Positions 8,603 to 17,721 are shown, numbered from the stretch's first letter. The stretch is DNA of 64,000 nt from Crassaminicella profunda (GCF_019884785.1 NZ_CP082326.1:2287355-2351354), one strand, 5' to 3'. Notes: generated from the letters alone by a model not told the origin. Program-made: numbers and translations.

Positions 8603-8923
8603 CTATCCTACATGTTTTGCAATCATAGCATCAATATTTGCTTTTGTTGCATCATCTTTAGTTACTTCTTCAACTTTTTCTCCATCTTTATATAAAGAAA
8701 TTGTTGGTAAACCTAAAACTCTTTGTCCTATTGCAAGTCTTCTTGCCTTCATTGTATTTAACTTTGCAAATTTTACTTTTCCTTCATATTTTTTTTCTAA
8801 TTCCTCTACATCAGGCATTAAAGCTTTACATGGCTCACAACCATCACTCCAATAATCTACAAGAACAAAGCCTTGTGCATCTAATACTTCTTCTTGGAAA
8901 GTTTTTTTATCTACTGCTAACAT
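8603..8923 (-). CDS. trxA: thioredoxin, glycine-reductase type
   Basis: 106 residues. The active site GCEPC replaces WCGPC, a variant I associate with thioredoxins of glycine-reductase operons. The cis-Pro segment is GLPTISLY. It shuttles electrons from TrxB (14 bases upstream in the operon) to the selenoprotein GrdA (next gene). ATG at 8923 has AAAGGGG upstream. A close paralogue lies beyond grdD at 4752-5069. Confidence 0.93.
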   Translation of the reverse strand: MLAVDKKTFQEEVLDAQGFVLVDYWSDGCEPCKALMPDVEELEKKYEGKVKFAKLNTMKARRLAIGQRVLGLPTISLYKDGEKVEEVTKDDATKANIDAMIAKHVG

Positions 8924-8937
8924 ATTTTTTCCCCTTT

Positions 8938-9885
8938 CTACTCTTCAAAGTTATTTTCAATATATTTTTCTGCTGTTACAGCTGCAATAGCTCCATCAGC
9001 CGTAGCAGTTACTACCTGTCTTAAAGATTTCACACGAATATCTCCTGCTGCAAATACTCCTTCTACATTTGTTTTCATATCTGCATCTGTTGGAATATAT
9101 CCACCTTGATCTAATTCTATTTTTCCTTTAAATACTTCACTAAATGGAATAAATCCTATAAATGGGAATACTCCAAAAGTTCCATCTTCTTCATCTGCAT
9201 GATATTCGTTGATCTCTCCAGTTTTCTTATTTTTAAATACAATAGTCTCTAAAATACCATCTCCTTTTAGTTCTTCCACTACTGTATCCCACATAAAGTT
9301 TAATTTTTCATTCTTAAACGCTTTTTCTTGAATAGATTTTGCAGCTCTCAATTCATCTCTTCTATGTACAATCGTTACCTTTCTTGCAAATTTAGTCAAA
9401 TACATAGCTTCCTCTACTGCAGAATCTCCTCCACCTATTACAAACACTTCTAATTCTGTAAAAAAGTCTGCATCGCAAGTTGCACAATAAGACACACCTT
9501 TTCCAGTTAATTCTTTTTCTCCTGGACAACCAATAGGTCTTGGTGTTGCACCTGTTGCAATAATTACAGCTTTTGCCTTGTATTCTTCTTTTTCACCTTT
9601 TACAACTTTAATTTTTTCTGTAAAATCTACATCTACTATGGTATCTTTTTTTCTTTCTGCTCCAAACTCCTCAGCTTGCTCTACCATTCTTGCAATTAAT
9701 GTTGGTCCTGTAGCTTCATGAACAGATCCTGGATAGTTTGCTACCTCGTTTGTTGTTACAATTTGTCCACCAACTTTATTTTTTTCTAAAATTAACGTTT
9801 TCATTTTAGCTCTTGAAGCATATAATCCTGCTGCTAATCCTGCAGGTCCTGCACCAATTATGATTACATCATATAAATTTTGCAT
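8938..9885 (-). CDS. trxB: thioredoxin reductase
   Basis: 315 residues. FAD-binding GAGPAG near residue 11, redox-active CATC (in CATCDADFF) near residue 133, NADPH-binding GGGDSA near 152, and the C-terminal FAD motif AAGDIR near 282. NADPH-dependent reduction of the thioredoxin encoded immediately downstream. ATG at 9885 follows AGGGAGGATAGAT; an ATG 48 bases earlier lacks a binding site. First gene of the trxB-trxA-grdA-grdC-grdD operon. Confidence 0.95.
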   Translation of the reverse strand: MQNLYDVIIIGAGPAGLAAGLYASRAKMKTLILEKNKVGGQIVTTNEVANYPGSVHEATGPTLIARMVEQAEEFGAERKKDTIVDVDFTEKIKVVKGEKEEYKAKAVIIATGATPRPIGCPGEKELTGKGVSYCATCDADFFTELEVFVIGGGDSAVEEAMYLTKFARKVTIVHRRDELRAAKSIQEKAFKNEKLNFMWDTVVEELKGDGILETIVFKNKKTGEINEYHADEEDGTFGVFPFIGFIPFSEVFKGKIELDQGGYIPTDADMKTNVEGVFAAGDIRVKSLRQVVTATADGAIAAVTAEKYIENNFEE

Positions 9886-9966
9886 ATCTATCCTCCCTTT
9901 AACTTTATTCATTTCAATTATATTTATTTTCAAGGAATTATTCCCTAAAAAAATAATTTCATATCT

Positions 9967-10020
9967 ATAATATCACACTTTTTTATTTTGTAAACATGAT
10001 TATAAAATAAACATGATTAT
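9967..10020 (-). promoter_or_regulatory. trxB-grd promoter with two tandem operator boxes
   Basis: On the minus strand TTTACA (9989-9994), 16-base spacer, TATTAT (9967-9972). Overlapping and upstream of the -35 lie two identical 13-base boxes, TAAACATGATTAT on the plus strand, at 9991-10003 and 10008-10020, exactly 17 bases apart. The same arrangement stands before grdI (14517-14546), and a palindromic form of the box sits in the promoter of the TetR-type regulator (14616-14627). Confidence 0.7.
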
Positions 10021-10066
10021 ATTCTTTTTTATAATATTTCCGTTACTAAAAGTAAAGATGGAAATT

Positions 10067-10098
10067 GATTCAGGTGGGGTAAAATCCCCATCTGAATC
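10067..10098. terminator. hairpin downstream of the BCCT transporter gene
   Basis: 13-bp stem (10067-10079 with 10086-10098, one G-T pair) and 6-base loop. The T-rich tract is better on the plus side; on the minus strand it is followed by AATTTCC. It is probably the end of the grdI-grdH-transporter message, with some uncertainty about direction. A second, weaker stem (CTTGTGAAA 10150-10158 with TTTCACAAG 10196-10204) lies closer to the stop. Confidence 0.55.
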
Positions 10099-10219
10099 AT
10101 AATTTTTCAATTTTGTTGAATAAGTTCATTGCTTATTATTTTACCATATCTTGTGAAATACTCCTGAATCATGTATAATTATGGAAGTTAGAATCTTTCA
10201 CAAGTTGAACTTTTAACTA

Positions 10220-11698
10220 TTAATTTAACTTTTCAGTTGAAAGTACTTTATAAAGAGATATACATGCTAGGATCATTACCGCAACAAATGGGAAAGCTGC
10301 TGCAATTGAACCAATTTGCAATGTTTTTAATCCACCTGCTAAAAGCAACGCTACTGCTAATAATGCTTGAATAATTCCCCAAACAATTTTCTTTCCGTTA
10401 GTTGGATTCAAATCCCCATGAGATGTCATCATACCTAATACAAATGTAGCTGAATTCGCAGAAGTTATAAAGAATGTACACAATAAGAATACTGCTACAA
10501 AGGATATGATACTTCCTAATGGATAGTTTTGTAATACGACAAATAATGCTGTTTCTGTAACTTTTGCTGCTTCTGTTGCTATATCTACTCCTAGATTCAT
10601 TCCTAATGTACCAAATGCAGCAAACCATACAAATGATGCTAATGATGGAGCCACAATTACTCCAATAACAAATTCTCTTATGGTTCTACCTTTAGAGATA
10701 CGCGCAATAAACGAACCTACAAATGGTGCCCATGCAATCCACCATGCCCAATAGAAGATTCTCCAGCCACCTATCCAGCTATTATCTCCAAAAGGCTCAA
10801 TATGGAAACTATCTCGTACAAATTCATTTACATACATTCCCAAACCATTTGTAAAGGAATTGATAATTTTTACTGTTGGTCCAACTGCTATTGCACCTAC
10901 TAAAATAGCAATTGCAGCATACAGGTTTATATCGGACAATATTTTGATTCCTTTATCAATTCCACTAACAGCTGTCCAAATATATATTACTGTAACAACA
11001 CCAATAATGATCAGCTGTACAGTAGTTGTAGATGGAATCCCAAATAAAAAGCTAAGTCCTCCGTTAATTTGAAGTGTTCCTAATCCAAGAGAAGTAGCTA
11101 CTCCTGTAACAGTAGCAAATACAGCAAGAATATCAATTGTTTTTCCAATAGGACCCCTTACTCTTTCTTCTCCGAACAGAGGAATAAAAATGGAACTGAT
11201 AAGACCTGGTTTATTTTTTCTATACTGCATATAAGCTAATGCAAGTCCTATAATACTATAATTCGCCCATGGATGAAATCCCCAATGAATAAAAGATGTC
11301 TTCATAGCAAAGTTTGCTGCTTCTGCCGTTCCTGCTTCTACACCAAATGGAGGCGCAATAAAATGATTTAATGGTTCTGCTGCCCCCCAAAATACTAGTC
11401 CAATTCCCATGCCTGCACCAAATAACATTGCAAACCATGATGCCGTACTGTACTCTGGTTTAGAATCATCTGGACCTAATTTTATTTTTCCATACTTACT
11501 AAATGCCAAGAATAATGCAAAGGCTACAAATATGAACATAGCAATCAAATACATCCAGCTAAAATTATTGATAACCATGTTGAAAAATCCATTAGCAGCA
11601 TTACCAAAGTTATCTGGGGCAGCTATTCCCCAGATAACAATGGCAAATACAACCGCTAAGGATATAGAAAGTACACTATTATTCTTTTTATCCTTCAT
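10220..11698 (-). CDS. BCCT family transporter, probable glycine betaine uptake
   Basis: 492 residues, about 12 membrane segments. The Trp-rich segment near residues 310-325 (YWAWWIAWAPFVG) is the signature of betaine/choline/carnitine transporters, and GMGIGLVFWG lies near residue 93. Na+- or H+-coupled import of a quaternary amine. It starts 20 bases after grdH behind TGGAGGG, so it belongs to the grdI-grdH operon. The pairing of BCCT with component B genes is a main reason for assigning the reductase to betaine. Confidence 0.92.
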   Translation of the reverse strand: MKDKKNNSVLSISLAVVFAIVIWGIAAPDNFGNAANGFFNMVINNFSWMYLIAMFIFVAFALFLAFSKYGKIKLGPDDSKPEYSTASWFAMLFGAGMGIGLVFWGAAEPLNHFIAPPFGVEAGTAEAANFAMKTSFIHWGFHPWANYSIIGLALAYMQYRKNKPGLISSIFIPLFGEERVRGPIGKTIDILAVFATVTGVATSLGLGTLQINGGLSFLFGIPSTTTVQLIIIGVVTVIYIWTAVSGIDKGIKILSDINLYAAIAILVGAIAVGPTVKIINSFTNGLGMYVNEFVRDSFHIEPFGDNSWIGGWRIFYWAWWIAWAPFVGSFIARISKGRTIREFVIGVIVAPSLASFVWFAAFGTLGMNLGVDIATEAAKVTETALFVVLQNYPLGSIISFVAVFLLCTFFITSANSATFVLGMMTSHGDLNPTNGKKIVWGIIQALLAVALLLAGGLKTLQIGSIAAAFPFVAVMILACISLYKVLSTEKLN

Positions 11699-11718
11699 AC
11701 GGTGTATCCCTCCATTTA

Positions 11719-13035
11719 TTAGATTTTTACTTTAAATACAGTTTGTTCTTTGATTTCTGTCTCTAAAGCATCTAATGCAACACCTACTCTATGATGTCTA
11801 AGTTTCCATTGTTCTTCTTTAGAAGTATTTGGATCTCCTAATGGATATGGAATAGAAATAGTTGGTACCATTCTATTTGCTCCTACTGTTTTTGCAACAG
11901 GAATTAAGTTTGCCATTTGTACAATTGTAATTCCAGCTTTTTCAATTTCTTTTACCATCGTTGCACCGCAACGTGTACAAGTACCTCAGGTTGATGTTAG
12001 AATAACTGCATCAACTCCAGCAGCCTTCAAATCTTCTACGATTTCTCTACCCATTCTAGCTGCTTCCTTTTGAGTTGTTCCTGTTCCTACTGTTGTATAG
12101 AAAACGTCATGAACAGATCCAATTCTTCCTTCCTTTTCATATGCTCTTAATGCATCTAATGGCACACAAACATCTGGATTTGCATCCGCTGCTGCTGGAT
12201 CATATCCTGCATGGATTGTTTTAAATACACCTGCTGGTAAATGATCCAATTTTGATACATCGTATTTACCCCATCTTGTAGCAGATGCTGATTGAATTCT
12301 ATCTGGATTTTCTACTGGAACAATTCCCCCAGAAGTAGCTAAAGCAATTTTTGCTTTGCTTAAATCCTTGATTGCAGGAGCTATTGGTACTAAATCTAAT
12401 TCTGGGATTGGCAATTCAGTAACGAATTCTTCTTCACGAATCTTTTTAAGTAACATATCAATTACTCTATCTGGAGCCGCTACAGGAGGATTTAACCATT
12501 TTTGATGTCTTACTCCTCTTCCATAATAACCTTCTTCTTCTGCTGATAATAATTCTTCACCATTTAATATTTTCGTACCAAAAGCAGCCATTGCTTTCAT
12601 GTCATTTCTCATCTTTGCAGCACTTGCGCCACCTTTAAAAATATACATTTCTTTGCTAAACATTTCAACACCAGGATTTTCATCATTCATAGAAGTGATA
12701 ACAGGCACACCAAACTTTTCTTCTACTGCCTTACAGATATGTCCGCAAGCACTACCATATCTTCCTGCTCTAAATGCTGGTCCTGCAAAGAATATATCAA
12801 ATTCTTTTCCTTCTAAAAATCCAAGAATTCTTTCAACTGCTTCTTCCTGATTTGATCCCATAAAGTTATCTCCACATATAATTGTGTGAGTTACTTCTGC
12901 TACACCTTTCAATGCTTGATTAAGGGCCATAGCAGGTCCTACTTGTCCTTCTTTTATTGTTGGCTCAAAATCAGCTACATCTTCTCCACCGATTTGTCCG
13001 AAGAATTGATTTAAATAAAGTATCGCTTTTTTCAT
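11719..13035 (-). CDS. grdH: betaine reductase component B, selenoprotein subunit (GrdB family)
   Basis: 438 residues with one in-frame TGA (11986-11988) read as selenocysteine 350, in the motif UGTCTRC (UxxCxxC) of the GrdB/GrdF/GrdH family. The selenoprotein binds the amine substrate through a Schiff base formed with the partner subunit and transfers the carboxymethyl group to GrdA. Glycine, sarcosine and betaine versions look alike; I favour the betaine form from the start MKKAILYLNQFFGQIGGED and the BCCT neighbour. ATG at 13035 follows AAGGAGGTG. A SECIS hairpin lies 12 bases after the TGA. Without Sec decoding it would appear as two broken frames. Confidence 0.9.
11959..11973 (-). promoter_or_regulatory. 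SECIS element of grdH
   Basis: Perfect 6-bp stem CGTTGC/GCAACG with loop GGT on the minus strand, starting 12 bases downstream of the TGA Sec codon, inside the coding region. Outer TAC/GTA pairing extends it. Confidence 0.75.
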
Positions 13036-13048
13036 CTAATACACCTCC

Positions 13049-14374
13049 TTAATATTCAACCATTGTCTTAGTAGACCAACCTACAACTTGGTCTCCACAG
13101 AACATAGCGTTATTTTCCATAATAATTGAACCGTCCTCTTTTACAGATGATCCTAGTATTTCATCGCCTTCCCAGCCGCCTGATAATCCATCGCGAGCTA
13201 AAGCTTGTAATTCACCTAATACTTTTTCCATTGGTGGTAATTTAATTAATTCAGAAACATTTCCACAAGATACAATAGCATTTGCTTTTGAATCTAAAGT
13301 TACCAATGGTTGAGAAGCACCATCACGACCTGTACATTCGTTTGTAAGACCTATCGTCTTAACTCCTGCATCCTCAAGGGCAACAATACACGCAATAAAG
13401 TCTGCATCTGGGTTTCCATATCCTTCTTCAGCTACAACAGCAGCATCTACACCTAATGATTTTGCCATCTGTGCTACAAATAGGGCAGCTCTTTCCTTTT
13501 GCTCAAGGGCAACATTTAAGTTTGACATAATTACCCCTATGAAGTTAATAGTCTTTCCATGCTCTTGATATAATCTTTTAATCATCGGGAAGTTTTGGAA
13601 ATCATAAGTTGCCCATTTTGAAGAACATGGCATAAATGAACCTGAAATCATAGCTCCATCTAATACTTCATTTGGATGCATGAAAGTAGGTAACATACGA
13701 TTACAATCCCATCCATAAGCAAGATCGTTATATCCTAATTCTTCCATTTGTGATTGTGGTTGCAATACTAATGCAACATTTGGTAAATCATTTTCTTCTT
13801 TAGAACGCTTTGTAACAGGTGCCAATTCATATGTTTCAACTTCTTCTGGCTCCATTTCAGCTACACAGCTTCCTATATACTCTGCTAATCTCATCCCAGC
13901 CCATCTTAAAGCTTTATTTTTCTTTTGTTGCTCACGTTTTTCAAATTCTTCATCTGTATCTGCAATAAGAACAAGATTTTTTAATTGGGAGAAATATGTA
14001 TATTTAGCTCCTTCTCCACCCATATCGATTAAACCATCTTGAAAACCACCCCAATGTTTTCCAACTACCAATACGCTACATCCTTTTAATGCTAGAGTTC
14101 TACCATTTCCAGCTTGCATTAAATCTCCAGTTACTCCAGGAAATACTGGACCTCCGCCTATTCTGTGCCTTGGTTCAATAGCTTCTTTTACAGGAACTAA
14201 TCGAACCATATCTCCAGGCTTTACAATTTCTAAATCTGCTTCTGTAATATGCTCATCTTCTTTTACTACACTTAAAGCTTCTTCCTTATTAACCGTTAAA
14301 ATTCCATCTTTATAACAAGTTTTGTCTCCAAAGACAATATCCTTGACATAAAAATGACCAAGCTCTAATTTCAT
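13049..14374 (-). CDS. grdI: betaine reductase component B, GrdE/GrdI-type subunit
   Basis: 441 residues of the GrdE/GrdG/GrdI family, the substrate-binding partner of the selenoprotein subunit. The whole family pattern is visible (FPGV near 78, GLIDMGG near 115, TNECTGRDGASQPLV near 344). Glycine-type GrdE is a proprotein cut between Thr and Cys near residue 242. Here the equivalent area reads SGSFMPCSSKW, with Met-Pro before the Cys near 250, which fits an uncut betaine-type GrdI. ATG at 14374 follows GGAGTG. First gene of the operon, 13 bases before grdH. Confidence 0.85.
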   Translation of the reverse strand: MKLELGHFYVKDIVFGDKTCYKDGILTVNKEEALSVVKEDEHITEADLEIVKPGDMVRLVPVKEAIEPRHRIGGGPVFPGVTGDLMQAGNGRTLALKGCSVLVVGKHWGGFQDGLIDMGGEGAKYTYFSQLKNLVLIADTDEEFEKREQQKKNKALRWAGMRLAEYIGSCVAEMEPEEVETYELAPVTKRSKEENDLPNVALVLQPQSQMEELGYNDLAYGWDCNRMLPTFMHPNEVLDGAMISGSFMPCSSKWATYDFQNFPMIKRLYQEHGKTINFIGVIMSNLNVALEQKERAALFVAQMAKSLGVDAAVVAEEGYGNPDADFIACIVALEDAGVKTIGLTNECTGRDGASQPLVTLDSKANAIVSCGNVSELIKLPPMEKVLGELQALARDGLSGGWEGDEILGSSVKEDGSIIMENNAMFCGDQVVGWSTKTMVEY

Positions 14375-14490
14375 TCTTCTACACTCCTTTCATATTTACA
14401 AAGATTAGTTTTTGAGAAAAATAACATTTTTATTATGGTAATATTTAGTCGGAAAACGTTATCTTTCCCTTTAAAAAAATATTTGTTAAT

Positions 14491-14546
14491 ATTATAACAC
14501 AATTCGGTTTATTTTGTAAACATAATTATTTCATAATCACGATTAT
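14491..14546 (-). promoter_or_regulatory. grdI promoter with two tandem operator boxes
   Basis: On the minus strand TTTACA (14515-14520), 18-base spacer, TATAAT (14491-14496, with TGTGT just upstream). Boxes TAAACATAATTAT (14517-14529) and TAATCACGATTAT (14534-14546), plus-strand reading, are spaced 17 bases apart and overlap or precede the -35. The geometry is identical to that before trxB. Confidence 0.7.
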
Positions 14547-14611
14547 TTTCTGTATCTTTCTTATTTTCCCACTTTTTACATTAATTCAAAATTTTATTTG
14601 TTTTTATTTAT

Positions 14612-14641
14612 TTGTAAATCATGATTTTGTTATGCTATAAT
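14612..14641 (+). promoter_or_regulatory. promoter and palindromic operator of the grd-linked TetR regulator
   Basis: TTGTAA (14612-14617), 18-base spacer, TATAAT (14636-14641). The spacer holds the perfect palindrome AAATCATGATTT (14616-14627), related to the boxes at the trxB and grdI promoters. A site between -35 and -10 suggests autorepression. Confidence 0.65.
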
Positions 14642-14683
14642 GATAAGCGTGGTAAAATCTTACTAGTAGTTGGTGATTCAGAT

Positions 14684-15340
14684 ATGAACAAAAAAATTAT
14701 TCAAAAGAAACGAATGCTCCGTTACTTCGTTGAAGCAACCCATCAAGTTATTGAAAAAGAAGGTATTGATCATGTTACTATTAGAAAAGTAGCGGATCTT
14801 GCTGGATACAATAGTGCTACATTGTATAATTACTTTAAAAATTTAGATCATTTGATTTTTTTTGCTTCTATAAAATATCTAAAAGAATACGCCCTAAATT
14901 TACCATATTATATAGAGAATGCAAAAAATGCTATGGATACCTATTTAGGAATTTGGGAGTGTTTCTGTTATTATTCCTTTCAGAAGCCAAAAAGATACTA
15001 TGCTCTTTTCTTTGATAAACATCATGATTTAACACAAAACACCATTAAAGAATATTATGAAATTTTTTCATATGAATTAGACGAGCATTTTAAAAACATT
15101 CTACCTATGTTTTTAAAGCAAGATATCTATGATAGAAATATGATTATTCTAGAACCTTGTGCTTCAGAAGGTTTTGTTAAAGCAGACTATCTTAAAGAGA
15201 TCAATGAAATGACTATACTCATTTATCAAGGTATGCTTTTAAAAATAATCAATGAACAAACAGATCTCCCCATAGATGAGATGGTCGAAAACACATTAAA
15301 ATATATTAAACAAATTATACAATCCTACAAAAATATGTAA
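14684..15340 (+). CDS. TetR-type transcriptional regulator of the grd genes (inferred)
   Basis: 218 residues. The N-terminal helix-turn-helix (about residues 12-60) has VTIRKVADLAGYNSATLYNY, typical of TetR regulators. The C-terminal ligand domain is not recognisable. Divergent from grdI. The start ATG at 14684 is preceded by TTGGTGATT. An earlier ATG at 14621 falls inside the -35/-10 region and operator, so it cannot be the true start. Palindromes in its own promoter and in the trxB and grdI promoters suggest it controls the whole betaine/glycine reductase set, perhaps in response to betaine. This is inference. Confidence 0.85.
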   Translation: MNKKIIQKKRMLRYFVEATHQVIEKEGIDHVTIRKVADLAGYNSATLYNYFKNLDHLIFFASIKYLKEYALNLPYYIENAKNAMDTYLGIWECFCYYSFQKPKRYYALFFDKHHDLTQNTIKEYYEIFSYELDEHFKNILPMFLKQDIYDRNMIILEPCASEGFVKADYLKEINEMTILIYQGMLLKIINEQTDLPIDEMVENTLKYIKQIIQSYKNM

Positions 15341-15373
15341 TATACAAATACTTTTTTTGGTTGCTATCAAGTC

Positions 15374-15419
15374 AAAATCTAAAGGTTAATCCATTATGGA
15401 TTAACTTTTAGATTTTTTT
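15374..15419. terminator. bidirectional terminator between the TetR gene and nth
   Basis: Long stem AATCTAAAGGTTAATCC with GGATTAACTTTTAGATT (one G-T), 4-base loop, T-run on the plus strand and TTTTGAC on the minus strand. Confidence 0.85.
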
Positions 15420-15448
15420 ACATTCCTTTTTTTAATAAAAGTTTTTTA

Positions 15449-16099
15449 TCATTTCCCTACAATTTTTTGATAATAAACACATTCCTCCATAAGAGGACAC
15501 TTTTCACATAATGGCTTTCTAGCTTTACAAATTCTTCTTCCATGAAAAATAAGCAAATGATGTGCTTCGGACCATTTGTTTTCTGCAATACTTTTCATCA
15601 ACTGTTTTTCTGTATCCCCTACATTATCACTATCAGCTAAACCAATTCTATTAGACACTCGAAAAACATGCGTATCTACAGCTATAGCAGGTACATTAAA
15701 AGCATTACTTAAAACTACATTTGCAGTTTTTCTACCTACTCCTGGTAGTTTCATTAATTCTGTTCTGCTATCAGGTACCTCTCCCTTATACTTTTCAACT
15801 AATAGTCTACAAGTGTTTATAATATTTTTTGCTTTACTACGATACAATCCTATTTCTTTGATTATATTTTCTAATTCAATTTGTTCTAACCGTAAAAAAT
15901 CTTTCGGTGCTTTATATTTTTCAAATAATCCTTTTGTAACCTGGTTTACCTTCTTATCTGTTGTTTGTGCACTAAGAATGGTAGCTATAAGCAACTGAAA
16001 GGAATTATGGTAATTTAGTTCACATGCTGCATCAGGATAAATTTCTTCTAAAATTTTTAAAATCTCCTCAATCTCTTTTTTAGATTTTCTTACTTTCAT
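15449..16099 (-). CDS. nth: endonuclease III
   Basis: 216 residues. DNA glycosylase/AP lyase of base excision repair. The helix-hairpin-helix LPGVGRKTANVV near residue 113-124 contains the catalytic Lys, followed by the catalytic Asp in AVDTHVFR. The [4Fe-4S] cluster cysteines are present as C-x6-C-x2-C-x5-C at the C-terminus. The ATG at 16099 (MKVRKSK) has GAGAGGA 8 bases upstream, better than an ATG 27 bases earlier. It starts 13 bases after the DUF503 gene. Confidence 0.96.
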   Translation of the reverse strand: MKVRKSKKEIEEILKILEEIYPDAACELNYHNSFQLLIATILSAQTTDKKVNQVTKGLFEKYKAPKDFLRLEQIELENIIKEIGLYRSKAKNIINTCRLLVEKYKGEVPDSRTELMKLPGVGRKTANVVLSNAFNVPAIAVDTHVFRVSNRIGLADSDNVGDTEKQLMKSIAENKWSEAHHLLIFHGRRICKARKPLCEKCPLMEECVYYQKIVGK

Positions 16100-16112
16100 A
16101 TGATCTTCCTCT

Positions 16113-16394
16113 CTAAAGTATTTCAATGTCCACTTTTATTATTTCTACCCTATTATCCCCTTCTATAAACTTTAAAATATTATTAATCATTTGATTGGCA
16201 TGTTTACTTGTATTACTTACACAAGAAAACCCTATTACAGCACTTCTCCATTTGTCTAGCATATCTACTTCAGCTACAGATGCATTAAATCTTGATTGTA
16301 TTCTCCCAATTAAGCTCTTTATAATTTGTCTTTTCTCCTTTAATGAATTTGGTTCATACATTACAAGTTCTACACTACAAGCTCCAATAATCAT
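16113..16394 (-). CDS. DUF503 family protein
   Basis: 93 residues. The whole sequence matches the small DUF503 family (SLKEKRQIIKSLIGRIQSRFN near residue 18), an alpha-beta fold often coded near ribosome-maturation genes in Firmicutes. Function unknown. ATG at 16394 has GAGAGGTG 6 bases upstream; the GTG inside that binding site is not used. Probably co-transcribed with nth. Confidence 0.88.
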   Translation of the reverse strand: MIIGACSVELVMYEPNSLKEKRQIIKSLIGRIQSRFNASVAEVDMLDKWRSAVIGFSCVSNTSKHANQMINNILKFIEGDNRVEIIKVDIEIL

Positions 16395-16518
16395 TCCTAT
16401 CACCTCTCAAAAAAAATCTATATCTATTATACAATACCCTCCCCTTTATAGTAACAAATTATAATTTATCCTGTCTCTTCGAAATTTGAAAAAAATATAC
16501 TCATTTTACATTTTTTTC

Positions 16519-16578
16519 TTGACTCTACTCCTATATACATATAAAATTTATCTTGAGAATATATTGACCGACTGGTCA
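16519..16578 (+). promoter_or_regulatory. RND operon promoter and TetR operator
   Basis: TTGACT (16519-16524), 17-base spacer, TAAAAT (16542-16547). Twenty bases downstream lies the inverted repeat TGACC-GACT-GGTCA (16565-16578), extended to six of seven matching positions per arm. It is a classical TetR/AcrR operator form, placed to block transcription and just before the ribosome binding site of the first gene. The third gene of the operon encodes the likely repressor. Confidence 0.75.
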
Positions 16579-16594
16579 GTTTTGGAGGGATACA

Positions 16595-17710
16595 ATGAAC
16601 AGAAAAATGATTTTAGCATTCACTTTGCTTCTATTATTTGCACTAACCTTAACAGGCTGTGGAAAAAAAGGAAAAGTTTTAGCAAAGGAAGAACAACGAA
16701 TCACTGTAAAAACAACAAAAGTTGCAAAAAAAAATTTAACCCTTAAAACCACATTATCAGGGAAAATAAAGCCTATTGAAGAATCTAGTATTATTCCTAA
16801 AATCCCTGGAAAAGTAATGCAAGTACATGTAGAAATTGGAGATAAGGTTCAAAAGGGAGATATTCTTTTTGAACTAAATCAAACAGATTTAATGAATGGT
16901 GTAAAGCAAGCAGAAGCTGCTTACAATACTTCTCTTGCAAGTTTAAAATTAAAAGAAGAACAAATAGCTAATGCCAAGAAAAATTATGAAAGAAATAAAG
17001 CCTTATATGAACAAGGGGCCCTTTCTCAACAAGCTTTTGAACAATCAGAACTTCAAGCATCACAAGCTCAATTAGATATGGCCAAAGCTCAATTGGAACA
17101 ATCAAAAGTAGTTCTTGAAAATGCAACGTCTAAATTGTCTGATTGTACTATTACAGCACCTATCTCTGGTTTCATTACTTCGGTAGAAATCAGTAAAGGT
17201 GAAATGGCTTCTGGTGGTAAACCCGCTATAACCATTGCAAATTTAGATACAGTTCTTATTGAAACAAATATATCAGAACATCTTATTAACAAGGTTCATA
17301 CAGGTGATTCTGTAGATGTCCTTGTAAAATCAGCAAGTAATAATCCTTTAAAGGGAAAAATATTTGCCTTATCTCCAGCTCCTGCAAAAAATGGACTCAC
17401 TTATCCTTTAAAAATAACATTAGAGAATAAAGATACTTTAGTAAAAGCTGGTATGTTTGCAGAAATCAACATTGTTTCTGATAAAAAAGAAGATATTATT
17501 ACCATTCCATCTGATTCAGTAATTGTGAAGGAAGGTAAAGAAGTTGTATTTTCAATCACAAATGATCAAGCCAAAATGAGAGAAATTTCCTTAGGTCTTG
17601 ATAATGGTAAAGAAGTTGAAGTATTAGGCGGATTAAAGATTGGCGATGTAATCGTAATCAAAGGTCAAAACTACTTAGATGAGGGAAATAAAGTAAAAAT
17701 CACTGAATAG
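16595..17710 (+). CDS. RND efflux adaptor lipoprotein (membrane fusion protein)
   Basis: 371 residues. Lipoprotein signal peptide with lipobox LTGC near residue 22. Order: lipoyl-like/barrel-sandwich half (about 60-100, VEIGDKVQKGD), alpha-helical hairpin (about 100-165), second lipoyl half (TAPISGFI), beta-barrel and a membrane-proximal domain. HlyD/AcrA family. ATG at 16595 follows TTGGAGGG. It is 11 bases upstream of its RND partner. In a single-membrane cell the adaptor would sit on the outside face of the membrane with no outer-membrane channel. Confidence 0.93.
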   Translation: MNRKMILAFTLLLLFALTLTGCGKKGKVLAKEEQRITVKTTKVAKKNLTLKTTLSGKIKPIEESSIIPKIPGKVMQVHVEIGDKVQKGDILFELNQTDLMNGVKQAEAAYNTSLASLKLKEEQIANAKKNYERNKALYEQGALSQQAFEQSELQASQAQLDMAKAQLEQSKVVLENATSKLSDCTITAPISGFITSVEISKGEMASGGKPAITIANLDTVLIETNISEHLINKVHTGDSVDVLVKSASNNPLKGKIFALSPAPAKNGLTYPLKITLENKDTLVKAGMFAEINIVSDKKEDIITIPSDSVIVKEGKEVVFSITNDQAKMREISLGLDNGKEVEVLGGLKIGDVIVIKGQNYLDEGNKVKITE

Positions 17711-17721
17711 GAGTTGATACT

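Noticed and set aside
11719-11958. Separate 79-residue protein after a truncated GrdB
   Set aside because: It is the C-terminus of the selenoprotein GrdH, joined by the Sec350 TGA codon.
14621-14683. Longer start for the grd-linked TetR regulator
   Set aside because: The ATG at 14621 lies inside the operator and between -35 and -10, upstream of any possible transcript start.
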